From Lactobacillus colini (GTDB lineage Bacteria > Bacillota > Bacilli > Lactobacillales > Lactobacillaceae): a stretch of DNA of 64,000 nt. A model generated the notes under the pieces. That model had not been told where the DNA came from. It made no database searches and saw nothing but the letters and a program-made list of their open reading frames with translations. The stretch lies in contig NZ_JAGGLU010000004.1 of assembly GCF_017874575.1 (NCBI RefSeq), positions 62,001 through 126,000 of the forward strand, read 5' to 3'. Below are positions 1 to 7,912 of this stretch, piece after piece. Position 1 is the first letter of the stretch; the number at the start of each line of letters is the position of its first letter. Position numbers and translations under genes: made by a program.

Positions 1-135
1 AGCTTTTGCTAAACCATCTTCTGCCAAAACAGTAGTGATAGCTGCAGTTAAAGTGGTCTTACCATGGTCAACGTGGCCGATAGTACCAATGTTAACGTGC
101 GGCTTAGTTCTTTCGTAATGTTCTTTTTCTGCCAT
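1..135 (-). CDS. tuf: Elongation factor Tu, N-terminal 45 codons (cut by window edge)
   Basis: EF-Tu is the GTPase that delivers aminoacyl-tRNA to the ribosomal A site. Only the first 45 residues lie in the window. They begin [20 protein letters not shown] and contain the P-loop GHVDHGKTT at about residues 20-28, which is diagnostic for translational GTPases and, with this N-terminus, for EF-Tu. A GGAGG ribosome binding site lies about ten bases before the ATG at 135. The gene runs off the left edge, so nothing can be said about its C-terminal domains. Upstream is a roughly 175-base gap with two possible -10 boxes. Confidence 0.96.
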   Translation of the reverse strand, partial: MAEKEHYERTKPHVNIGTIGHVDHGKTTLTAAITTVLAEDGLAKA

Positions 136-205
136 TTAAAATGACCCTCCTGTAAATATTTGCAAGAAGTCCGTTGAGTAAGTAACGGATAATTCTCTGT
201 TGATT

Positions 206-293
206 ATTATACTACTTTCAAAGGCAAATGCATAGCCTGTACCCCTTTGAAAATATCCTCTATTGATTATACTAGATAAGACAAAAAAGTAAA
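206..293 (-). promoter_or_regulatory. tuf promoter region, two TATAAT boxes
   Basis: Reading on the minus strand, TTTACT (288-293) and a perfect TATAAT (266-271) are spaced 16 bp apart and form the better promoter. A second perfect TATAAT lies at 206-211 but has only a weak -35 match at 229-234. The first would give a leader of about 125 bases before tuf. That both are used is inference. Confidence 0.5.
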
Positions 294-310
294 CCTTTTT
301 TGCTCAAAAC

Positions 311-1171
311 TTAATCAAAACTATTATTTATTAATTCTTCATAAGACATATATTGGTAGACTTTATCAAGTAGGTTTTGATTTGTACCGCCGTGTTTATT
401 TTCTAGATAATGGCGAAAATCATGAGTAAATTGATCTGGATCGGAAATATAATCATGCAATTTAGGATAAAGCATTCCTAAACAAATATTCAATTCACCT
501 ATCATTAATTCAATTTTATTTGGATCACGTCTTAAATAGTCAGCTAAACTTGCACAGCATTCTTGATAGATGGGATCTTTTTGCAAAAGTACAGTTTCTT
601 TAGGAATAAAGAATTTATTTTCACCCATTATAGAAACCGTCACTTCTTTATCGTAACCTAATTTTATTAGGTCTTCACAAAAAGACAATTTTAGAGCAAA
701 ACTTTGAGTAGGATCAATAAGTAGACTTTGAGCCAATTGAATGAAATTAGCCTTACTTAGACGATATAGTTCGTGATAATCTTGCTCGCTAACTGACCTT
801 AATTCCTTGAAGTTTTTCATTAGAGATCGTTGAGTACGTTCACTAGCTGGAAAAATATTCACATCTATTTTTTTGCCACTTAAATTTTCTATTTCTAAAG
901 CTTCAATATTGAAATCTAAACCCTTTAATATTTTTAAATATAAATTATAGGTTCTAGAATCTGAAAATAAGTCTGGCTCTTCTTTTATCAGAGTGTATGC
1001 TTGTTGAAATTTGTTTTGCTTTAACAATAAATTACATAGCTTATAAACAATTTCAGAGCTATATCCTATCCTTAAAGCTTCTAATAAATGCTGAATGGCA
1101 TTATCTATATTATCTTTTTGAATTTCTAGATCAGCCAAACTTAATAAGTTGCTTTGACTAGCGTTAGGCAT
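311..1171 (-). CDS. TPR-repeat protein downstream of RNase J2
   Basis: A 286-residue soluble protein without signal peptide. The first 90 residues look like tandem tetratricopeptide helices (alternating small and aromatic residues such as DNIDNAIQHLLEALRIGY), suggesting a protein-interaction scaffold. The remainder matches no catalytic motif I recognise. Its ATG overlaps the stop of the upstream rnjB gene by one base (TAATG), so the two are probably translationally coupled. A link to RNA turnover is suggested only by this arrangement. I see no convincing terminator between it and tuf. The function is unknown. Confidence 0.8.
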   Translation of the reverse strand: MPNASQSNLLSLADLEIQKDNIDNAIQHLLEALRIGYSSEIVYKLCNLLLKQNKFQQAYTLIKEEPDLFSDSRTYNLYLKILKGLDFNIEALEIENLSGKKIDVNIFPASERTQRSLMKNFKELRSVSEQDYHELYRLSKANFIQLAQSLLIDPTQSFALKLSFCEDLIKLGYDKEVTVSIMGENKFFIPKETVLLQKDPIYQECCASLADYLRRDPNKIELMIGELNICLGMLYPKLHDYISDPDQFTHDFRHYLENKHGGTNQNLLDKVYQYMSYEELINNSFD

Positions 1172-2961
1172 TAAGACTCAGCCTTCTTTAATTTGATTGT
1201 AACTTTTTTATTTGGTCTATGCTTTTTATCGTGCGAATCCTTAGTTTGCTTAAGGTTATCTTTAGCGGCATTTCTTTTTACCATTGCACGATGACGATTT
1301 TGATTTACCTCCATCACTACTGGCAAGACTACTGGTCGACGACCAGTTTCTTTATAAAGATATTTTTCAACTGCATTACGCACATCCTGCTTCAATTCAG
1401 TCCAATCAAAGCGCTTATTATTGAAATTATTATTAATTGCTTCCTTGATAACCTCTACTGATCCATCCATCAATGCATGATTAGCTTTAATGTAGACAAA
1501 TCCACGCGTAGAAACAAGCGGTTTAGCAACTATCTTTTTCTTTTTGCGATCAATAGTTACTGCTGCGATAAAGATACCATCATCAGATAATACTTCACGG
1601 TCACGTAAAACAATATTGCCTACGTCACCTATTCCTGAGCCATCAATCATAATATCCTCTCCTGGGACTGGATCACTTAAATAAAAGCGACCTTTTTCCA
1701 AAGCTAAGGTATCACCATTCTTAGTAATAAAGATATTATGACGATCCATACCAGCTTGAATAGCTAGATTTTCTTGTATTTCAAGTAAACGATATTCGCC
1801 AATTACTGGTACTAAGAACTTAGGCCTCAAAGTATCAATTAATAACTGTAAGTCTCTACCCGTTGCATGCCCACTCGTATGACGATCAAGTCCTAGTTGC
1901 TTAACAGTTCCACCAGCTCGATAAACCATATCACTAGTTTGAGCAACCATAGTCTCTACTGAATGAGAAGGAGTAGTTGCAATAAACACTAAATCTCCCT
2001 TCTTAATCTTAATCATTCGGTGTCGATTAGTAGCCATCTTCTGCAATGACTTAAGCGGTTCACCCATTCTTCCCGTTTCAAGAATTACTAGCTCATCAGC
2101 TGGGATTTTTTTCAGATCTTTGCCGTGAGCTAACAATCCTTTAGGGACATCTAAGTAACCTAACTTCATAGCAGTATATACAATTCGACCAATATCACGA
2201 CCAGTTAAAAATACCTTACGACCGGTCTTATAAGCTGCCGTAAAAATTTCTTGCACCCGATTAATATTAGAAGCCTTTGCTACAGCGACGATCCTACCAT
2301 CATGATTTTGAAAAGTTTCTAAAATATATTTCTCAATAGATGTCTGCTGATCATTAGGAAATACTGCTTCAGCGTTAGTAGAATCTGCTAACAGTGCTAA
2401 TACGCCTTTTTTAGAAATTTCAGATAACCTTACAAAGTCTGTCTTATATCCCTGTTTAGCTGATGGATCAAATTTAAAATCTCCAGTATAGACTATTTCG
2501 CCTTCTTGAGTAGAAATATCAATTCCTAAAGAATCCGGTACTGAATGTGTTGTTGAAAAAAATGATACTGTAGCATTTTTAAAGTCAATTTCTGTATCAG
2601 CATCAATTATATGAAATAAATCATTCTTTCGATGCTTATTTTCACGTTGAACAGCAATTTTTGCTAATTCGACCGTTAATTTTGATCCAAATACTGGAAT
2701 ATCATAGTAGCGCAGAATATAAGGAAGCGCGCCAATTGAGTCTGCATGTCCATGGGTTAAAAAAATACCCGCAATGCGATCACCGTATTCTTTAAAGAAA
2801 TCTAAATTTGGAATAACTACATCTATTCCAAGTAATGAGCTATCTGGATACTTTAGTCCTGCATCCATAATGAAAATTTCATCATTAACCTGAACAGCGT
2901 ACATGTTTTTTCCATTTTCACGTACTCCGCCCAAAATCATTAATTTTATATTTTGTGCCAT
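1171..2961 (-). CDS. rnjB: Ribonuclease J2
   Basis: RNase J proteins are metallo-beta-lactamase/beta-CASP ribonucleases that process and degrade mRNA, in many Firmicutes as a J1/J2 complex. At 596 residues this is full length. The metal-site motif reads HGHADS at residues 70-75 instead of the complete HGHEDH of the J1 paralog encoded at 14689-16374, so one metal ligand is missing, as is usual for J2. Other motifs remain: TTHSVPDS near 137-144, GDFKFD near 160-165 and HTSGHATG near 361-368. The C-terminal dimerisation domain ends in a Lys-rich tail. It follows rpsO but has its own predicted promoter behind a terminator, and is coupled to the TPR gene. Confidence 0.93.
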   Translation of the reverse strand: MAQNIKLMILGGVRENGKNMYAVQVNDEIFIMDAGLKYPDSSLLGIDVVIPNLDFFKEYGDRIAGIFLTHGHADSIGALPYILRYYDIPVFGSKLTVELAKIAVQRENKHRKNDLFHIIDADTEIDFKNATVSFFSTTHSVPDSLGIDISTQEGEIVYTGDFKFDPSAKQGYKTDFVRLSEISKKGVLALLADSTNAEAVFPNDQQTSIEKYILETFQNHDGRIVAVAKASNINRVQEIFTAAYKTGRKVFLTGRDIGRIVYTAMKLGYLDVPKGLLAHGKDLKKIPADELVILETGRMGEPLKSLQKMATNRHRMIKIKKGDLVFIATTPSHSVETMVAQTSDMVYRAGGTVKQLGLDRHTSGHATGRDLQLLIDTLRPKFLVPVIGEYRLLEIQENLAIQAGMDRHNIFITKNGDTLALEKGRFYLSDPVPGEDIMIDGSGIGDVGNIVLRDREVLSDDGIFIAAVTIDRKKKKIVAKPLVSTRGFVYIKANHALMDGSVEVIKEAINNNFNNKRFDWTELKQDVRNAVEKYLYKETGRRPVVLPVVMEVNQNRHRAMVKRNAAKDNLKQTKDSHDKKHRPNKKVTIKLKKAES

Positions 2962-3039
2962 AAAATTTCTTCTTTCTAATAAATATTCAATTTTTTGTTA
3001 TTAGGATCGGAATGATCAAAACGAAAGTTTATCTAATTA

Positions 3040-3068
3040 ATTTTAGCATATTGTATTAGGTATTTAAA
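3040..3068 (-). promoter_or_regulatory. Predicted rnjB promoter (extended -10)
   Basis: TTTAAA (3063-3068), a 17-bp spacer and TAAAAT (3040-3045) preceded by the TGC of an extended -10. It lies between the rpsO terminator and rnjB, so rnjB need not depend on read-through from rpsO. Confidence 0.45.
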
Positions 3069-3074
3069 AGCATG

Positions 3075-3101
3075 AAAAAAGCCAGCTCAAATGAACTGAC
3101 T
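3075..3101 (-). terminator. Rho-independent terminator after rpsO
   Basis: Arms 3093-3101 and 3080-3088 pair over nine positions (with G-U pairs) around an ATTT loop, followed on the minus strand by a run of T residues. Confidence 0.8.
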
Positions 3102-3125
3102 TAGTGTGTGCAAAAAGTATTAATA

Positions 3126-3395
3126 TTAACGACGTAAACCTAATTCTTTAATTAATTCACGGTAACGAGTAATATCCTTGTTCTTTAAGTAACGAAGTAA
3201 GTTACGACGGTGACCGATCTTCTTAAGCAAACCAACGTATGAGTGGTGGTCTTGCTTGTGAGCCTTTAAGTGGGCATTCAAGTTGTTAATATCATCAGTA
3301 AGCAATGCAATTTGTACTTCTGGTGAACCAGTATCGCCATCGTGGCGTGCAAACTTCTTGATTAATTCGTCTTTCTTTTCTTTAGTAATAGCCAT
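3126..3395 (-). CDS. rpsO: 30S ribosomal protein S15
   Basis: The 89-residue length and sequence ([20 protein letters not shown], then [16 protein letters not shown]) are typical of S15, the primary 16S rRNA-binding protein that organises the central three-way junction of the small subunit. It starts with ATG behind an AAAGG site. A structured leader with an eight-base-pair closing stem precedes it, fitting the family's habit of autoregulation. Its promoter is divergent from that of rpsT, with the two -35 boxes very close together. Confidence 0.98.
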   Translation of the reverse strand: MAITKEKKDELIKKFARHDGDTGSPEVQIALLTDDINNLNAHLKAHKQDHHSYVGLLKKIGHRRNLLRYLKNKDITRYRELIKELGLRR

Positions 3396-3420
3396 TAGAA
3401 ATAACCTTTCTTTCTTTTAA

Positions 3421-3480
3421 ATTGCCATTAACAACGTTAACCGTCGGCAGCGAGGAAACAGCGTTAATGGTTCTGACAAG
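3421..3480 (-). ncRNA. Structured rpsO leader, possible S15 autoregulatory element
   Basis: In the rpsO 5' leader, CCATTAAC (3463-3470 read on minus) pairs with GTTAATGG (3425-3432 read on minus). They enclose about 30 bases with further GC-rich self-complementarity (CCGACGG, GTTAAC). S15 is known to bind and repress its own mRNA through varied leader structures in different bacterial groups. The assignment as such an element rests on position and the stem, not on a match to a named motif. Confidence 0.5.
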
Positions 3481-3485
3481 AATAT

Positions 3486-3514
3486 ATATTACCTGTATTT
3501 TTTTGAAAATGCAA
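3486..3514 (-). promoter_or_regulatory. rpsO promoter
   Basis: TTGCAT (3509-3514), 17-bp spacer, TAATAT (3486-3491), read on the minus strand. The -35 box is 12 bp from the -35 box of the divergent rpsT promoter. Confidence 0.55.
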
Positions 3515-3526
3515 GCTCAATTTTAC

Positions 3527-3555
3527 TTGCACCTTTACCCTGTATTAAGTATAAT
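3527..3555 (+). promoter_or_regulatory. rpsT promoter
   Basis: TTGCAC (3527-3532), 17-bp spacer, perfect TATAAT (3550-3555), placed about 35 bases before the rpsT start. Confidence 0.7.
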
Positions 3556-3591
3556 TAATTGGTAAATCTGATTTTATCGAGGTGAATTTTG

Positions 3592-3855
3592 ATGCCACAA
3601 ATTAAACAAGCAATTAAGCGTGTTAAAACTAATGCAGTTGCTAACAAGCGTAATGCTTCTGAATTAAGTAAATTGAGAACCGCTGTAAGAAAGTTCAACG
3701 AAGCTGTTGAAGCTGACGCAAAAGATGTCCTCGATTTAGAAGTTAAAGCTGCTCGTGCTTTAGATAAGGCTGCAAGCAAGCACCTTATTTCTAAAAACAA
3801 AGCTAGTCGTGATAAGTCACGTATGGCTAAGAAAGTTGCTGCTAAGAAGAACTAA
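3592..3855 (+). CDS. rpsT: 30S ribosomal protein S20
   Basis: An 87-residue, very Lys/Ala-rich all-helical protein ([14 protein letters not shown]...) characteristic of S20, which binds the bottom of the 16S rRNA 5' domain. I chose ATG at 3592 rather than the TTG codon immediately before it, because the AGGTG ribosome binding site at 3580-3584 is then seven bases away and the N-terminus matches the family. It is a single-gene unit with its own promoter and terminator. Confidence 0.96.
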   Translation: MPQIKQAIKRVKTNAVANKRNASELSKLRTAVRKFNEAVEADAKDVLDLEVKAARALDKAASKHLISKNKASRDKSRMAKKVAAKKN

Positions 3856-3874
3856 TTTTAGCGAAAAAGTAATT

Positions 3875-3912
3875 AAAAAGACAAGAACACTTTATCGGTT
3901 CTTGTCTTTTTT
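3875..3912. terminator. Bidirectional terminator between rpsT and holA
   Basis: A 14-bp near-perfect stem (3875-3888 with 3898-3911) flanked by A-run and T-run. It can stop rpsT on plus and holA on minus, which converge here. Confidence 0.88.
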
Positions 3913-3918
3913 GTTTAT

Positions 3919-4908
3919 CTAAATATTTAGCAAAAATAACTTTAAAAATTCATTACCACGATAGGTTCCATTTTTATAATTAAAATCTAAGTCAATAACT
4001 TGTTTCATTAATTGCTTTAACTTATTTAACGAAACTCTATTTTGCATAGCAAACTTAACTCGATAAGGATTAGCTACCAGCTCTTTAGTTATTTGGTCCC
4101 TATTCCATCTTCTACTTTCTAAGACTTTCACACATAATAGAAACTCTATTTGACTTTCAAAAATTGCTACTAATTGTAGCGCATTATTGCCTTCACGCAA
4201 ATGATCATTCAGACGTTGTAAGGCTTCGGAAGCATCACCTTTAAATGCCGTCAATAATATTTCGAAAATATTTTCTGATAAAGAGCGATCAATATTTTGC
4301 TCAACTATAGTCTCAGTAATTCGTTTGTCTTCGCCAGTGATATTTTTTAATTTAATATAATTACTCAATATCGTATCTAGAACTTGATCGCTACGCTGCA
4401 ATAGCATTTGTAAGGCCTGAGAAGTAAACTGATAACCTTCCTCTTTAGCAATAGCCTTGATAACACCGCTAATTTCATAAGGTTTTAGAGTTGTATTTAT
4501 TACATTTACCTGCTTGCTAATAATTTTTGTGATTTTTTTTCGTCGATCTAATTTTTCATAATTAGCTACAAATATCACTATATCGTCTAATTCATCCAAA
4601 TGATCTAATACTTTTTCTAATTGTACAATTTTTTTCTTAAATTTCGCCGGTGATTTTGGCGTTAAGAAAAATGGATTCTTTACTAAAATTAGCTTACGCT
4701 GACTAAATAAAGATGATTCTGTTAATGTAGCAATTAATTCATCAATCCCATCTTCATTGCAGTCTATTGTAATAAACTCAAAATCATTAAACTTAGATAA
4801 ATTACGATAATTTTTTGATAAATAATCATTTAAAAATGCATCCCCACCCTCAATTAAAATACTTTCTTTTTGAGGTTGAGATTGCCTAAAAAGTGTCAGT
4901 AAAGTCAT
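3919..4908 (-). CDS. holA: DNA polymerase III subunit delta
   Basis: The delta subunit opens the beta sliding clamp within the clamp-loader complex. At 329 residues it has usual length and the AAA-like fold without a functional Walker A. Conserved parts are the N-terminal segment LIEGGDAFLNDYL, the clamp-contacting region SLFSQRKLILVKNPFF, and the C-terminal collar domain. The ATG overlaps the comEC stop as ATGA, so it is translated with the competence genes; comEC next to holA is common in Firmicutes. Transcription ends at the bidirectional terminator shared with rpsT. Confidence 0.94.
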   Translation of the reverse strand: MTLLTLFRQSQPQKESILIEGGDAFLNDYLSKNYRNLSKFNDFEFITIDCNEDGIDELIATLTESSLFSQRKLILVKNPFFLTPKSPAKFKKKIVQLEKVLDHLDELDDIVIFVANYEKLDRRKKITKIISKQVNVINTTLKPYEISGVIKAIAKEEGYQFTSQALQMLLQRSDQVLDTILSNYIKLKNITGEDKRITETIVEQNIDRSLSENIFEILLTAFKGDASEALQRLNDHLREGNNALQLVAIFESQIEFLLCVKVLESRRWNRDQITKELVANPYRVKFAMQNRVSLNKLKQLMKQVIDLDFNYKNGTYRGNEFLKLFLLNI

Positions 4909-7184
4909 TCTTTTTCCTTTTTTAAAAAAGTAGTTAATTTTTTATTGCCCAAAATAGAATAAGTCCAAGTTATTGTACCACTATCCTGAGTATTTAAATA
5001 TGGGATACTTAACTTTTTTAGTGTATCTAAAGTTTCGGGATGTGGATGACCAAAGCGATTATTTCTCCCTGAAGAAATAAATACTACACTAGGATTAATA
5101 CTATGCAAAAAATCAGTATTTGAGGATGTCCGACTACCATGATGTCCCAATTTAAAGTAATCAACCTTTAATAGTGGATAGTGCTCAAGTATCTTCTTTT
5201 CACCTTCTTGGTCTAAATCCCCTGTCATTAGCCATTTCTTTTGACCTATTTTAAAGAACAGAGACAGTGAGTCTTTATTTTCTCCTAATCCTTCTTCAAA
5301 TGGATATACTACATTAAAAACTATTCCCGGTTCTACTACCTTATCACCTGCTAACAATGGTACTAACTTAGTATGTTGGATCTTACCTCTTATTCTTTTT
5401 TGGAAACTCAAATTATTTGTAAGCCCCTTAGCAAAATAGAGCTTCTTTACTTTAACTTGTTTTAGTAAAGGAGCCAAATCACCAATGTGGTCAGCATCTT
5501 GATGAGAAAGAAAAACTCCATCTATCTTATCTATCCCTTGAGCATGTAATAGTGGGATGGTAATTCTATTAAGTTGAGGATCATTCTTAGCAAAATTGCC
5601 GAATCTTAACTTTCCACCCGTATCAATTAGATAAACTTTTCGCTTTAAAGGTGTTGTAATTAGAATACTATCACCTTGACCTACATCAATAAAAGACACC
5701 TGACCATACAAAGGAAAATGTATTAAAGTAAAATAAATACCATAAGCGCCAACTAAAATTGATAATAACTTTCTGTTAATTTTCTTACTTTCAAAATATA
5801 TTAGAAATGACAGAGTAATTACCAAAATAATTATTGTTTGCCACCAATTTATTTGACCAAAAGTTACCTTTCCTAAGTTAGTTTTTGCTAAGTAATCAAT
5901 AAACATAATGATATTTTTAAAGATACGCTCAATTATATCTACCAATCTTGGTAAAATTGGAAAAATTACTACCGCTAAAAAAGTTAAAGGCAACAAAACA
6001 AAATTAAAAATTGGCACAATCAATAAATTAAAAACAGTTGTTAAAAAGTTTACTTGATAAAAATAGTGTAAAACAATAGGTAATATCAATAAATTCAATA
6101 AACTACCTTGTTTTAACTGACTAGTATTTTGGGTCAATTCTAGCCCCAATACCAACAAATAACTCAAAATAGCACCAGTTGATAAAAATAATCCTGGATT
6201 AATAAACAAATGCGTTAAAACAACTACTCCTAATTTATCAATACTAGTAATTGGAATCTTTTTTTGATTAAAAAGAACCCCATAAATATAGCTTAAGCTC
6301 GCTCTTACAAATCCTGGCTGAAAGTTTGAAAAAAATACCTCTAAAATTAAAAATATAATACAAGATACTATTATCTCACTTTGAACCCTTTTAAAAACTG
6401 TCGCTAATATTGCAATTGCACTCGTATATAACGCTACATGTAGCCCAGAAATACTCAGCAAATGAATCACACCTAAATCACGATAATTATTGAGAATATC
6501 TTTATTATCTTTAGATGGATTCTCAGCTAGGATCATCTCACTTGCAAAAAATGATACCAATTTAGGTAGACTTCTCAAATAATTCTGAATTTTAAAACGA
6601 AAGTAATGCAACTTATCAAAAAAAGTTTGCTTTTTTAAAACTATGCGGTAATTACTAATTTTTAAACGGTAATTTATCTTTTTGCTTTTATAATACTGAG
6701 CAAAATCGAATTCTCCAGGATTAGTAGCTGGTTCAACCTGGCTAATATCAGCTTTCAAATTAGCTAAATATAAACTTTTACCAGATTTAATTAATCTTTC
6801 AAGTTCTGAATTAGTTTTCAAGGAAATTAAAACGCGCTGCTTCCCTAAACAAGCTTCTCCCGATAAGAAATGATCTGATATTTTTATTTGATCACAGGTA
6901 ATCTTCAATGGTTTATTCAGATCCAGCTTTAAAACTTTACTTTTCTGTTGATATGAAAGTAAACAAAATAGCGCTACTATCATTAATGCACTTATCTTCA
7001 ACTTGGGAAACTTATAAATTATCAGGCAAGCCAAATATAATAAAAGTATCGTTACTACCAAAAAATGCGCTAAGCTCTTAGTTTGAAAAAATAGAAAAGA
7101 TACAATTATACAAAAAGCGGCCGTCAAAAATATGAAACCAGGTTGTAAAAAATTATAATTCCAATTGATCTTTGAGCTTTGCAA
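4905..7184 (-). CDS. comEC: DNA internalization channel protein ComEC/Rec2
   Basis: ComEC forms the membrane channel through which single-stranded DNA enters during natural transformation. The protein has N-terminal membrane spans, a central ComEC/Rec2 competence domain with many helices, and a C-terminal metallo-beta-lactamase domain carrying HQDADH near residue 560 and LGHHGSR further on, so it appears complete. The frame is open from TTG at 7199, but the only good ribosome binding site (GGAG at 7193-7196) lies nine bases before TTG at 7184, so I prefer that start. It overlaps comEA by about 32 bases and holA by four. Confidence 0.9.
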   Translation of the reverse strand: MQSSKINWNYNFLQPGFIFLTAAFCIIVSFLFFQTKSLAHFLVVTILLLYLACLIIYKFPKLKISALMIVALFCLLSYQQKSKVLKLDLNKPLKITCDQIKISDHFLSGEACLGKQRVLISLKTNSELERLIKSGKSLYLANLKADISQVEPATNPGEFDFAQYYKSKKINYRLKISNYRIVLKKQTFFDKLHYFRFKIQNYLRSLPKLVSFFASEMILAENPSKDNKDILNNYRDLGVIHLLSISGLHVALYTSAIAILATVFKRVQSEIIVSCIIFLILEVFFSNFQPGFVRASLSYIYGVLFNQKKIPITSIDKLGVVVLTHLFINPGLFLSTGAILSYLLVLGLELTQNTSQLKQGSLLNLLILPIVLHYFYQVNFLTTVFNLLIVPIFNFVLLPLTFLAVVIFPILPRLVDIIERIFKNIIMFIDYLAKTNLGKVTFGQINWWQTIIILVITLSFLIYFESKKINRKLLSILVGAYGIYFTLIHFPLYGQVSFIDVGQGDSILITTPLKRKVYLIDTGGKLRFGNFAKNDPQLNRITIPLLHAQGIDKIDGVFLSHQDADHIGDLAPLLKQVKVKKLYFAKGLTNNLSFQKRIRGKIQHTKLVPLLAGDKVVEPGIVFNVVYPFEEGLGENKDSLSLFFKIGQKKWLMTGDLDQEGEKKILEHYPLLKVDYFKLGHHGSRTSSNTDFLHSINPSVVFISSGRNNRFGHPHPETLDTLKKLSIPYLNTQDSGTITWTYSILGNKKLTTFLKKEKE

Positions 7185-7845
7185 GAGTCTTTTCTCCAAT
7201 ACCGGATATTTTGGTTAAATCTTCTAGCGATTTAAAACTGCCATTCTGCTCACGATAACTAATAATCTGCTGAGCACGTTTTTCGCCAATTCCAGAGAGC
7301 TTTTGTAAATCTTGAACCGATGCGGTATTAATATTTATTTTTTCACTTGCATTGTTAGATGAGGATGCTGCTTCTGATGATGAAGCAGATGTTGCATTTG
7401 TAAGTGAGGCATTGCTTTCAATCTTTTCGCCTTTATAAGGAACATATACCTTATCTTGATCTTTTAATAGCAAAGCCCGGTTAACAGTTTTTAGATTTGC
7501 ACGCTTAGTTATTCCGCCGGCAGCTGCTAGCAAATCATTCAAACGTGCACCGTTTTTTAATGTATATACCCCTGGGTGTTTAACTGCACCTGAAATGTCA
7601 CAAGTTACTGTGGTAGACTGAGTTTGGCTAGGATTGTTAGAACTTGCTGTATCACTCTTTTCAATATTATTTACATTCTCATTATCGTCTTTTTTACTAG
7701 CTTGTTCAGTTACTAATTCAGAATTATCTACACTACTTTCTCTATTATTTTGAAAATATAATAATCCACCTATTACTAACAAAACAATGACAACTACATA
7801 TTTCTTTTTTTCGATAAGATATTCTTTTAATTTTTCGAAATCCAT
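7153..7845 (-). CDS. comEA: Competence DNA-receptor protein ComEA
   Basis: ComEA binds incoming double-stranded DNA at the outer face of the membrane. The 230-residue protein has a short basic N-terminus, one membrane segment (about residues 17-28, VVVIVLLVIGGLL), a Ser/Asn-rich linker, an SLBB domain around 78-135, a second low-complexity Ser/Ala linker, and two C-terminal helix-hairpin-helix motifs (LSGIGEKRAQQII and ISGIGEKTLAKL). All parts needed for function are present. It heads the comEA-comEC-holA operon behind a GAGGTGA ribosome binding site. No clear competence sigma-factor box was identified. Confidence 0.94.
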   Translation of the reverse strand: MDFEKLKEYLIEKKKYVVVIVLLVIGGLLYFQNNRESSVDNSELVTEQASKKDDNENVNNIEKSDTASSNNPSQTQSTTVTCDISGAVKHPGVYTLKNGARLNDLLAAAGGITKRANLKTVNRALLLKDQDKVYVPYKGEKIESNASLTNATSASSSEAASSSNNASEKININTASVQDLQKLSGIGEKRAQQIISYREQNGSFKSLEDLTKISGIGEKTLAKLKDQLEL

Positions 7846-7872
7846 ATTTAATCACCTCACTATACTTATACG

Positions 7873-7912
7873 CAAAAACACGATGATATTTTTTCAATCA
7901 TCGTGTTTTTTC
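7873..7912 (-). terminator. Terminator between ylbL/sepM and comEA
   Basis: A ten-base-pair stem (7878-7887 with 7897-7906) extended by A/T pairs, followed by a T-run on the minus strand. It separates the ftsW-to-ylbL unit from the competence operon. Confidence 0.85.

Noticed and set aside
284-302. Possible terminator before tuf (A-run/T-run pair)
   Set aside because: The stem consists almost only of A-T pairs and coincides with the tuf promoter -35, so it is not a credible terminator.
7846-7872. Possible competence sigma-factor (cin) box before comEA
   Set aside because: GCGTATAAG resembles the TACGAATA core only loosely; the same bases fit an ordinary -10.
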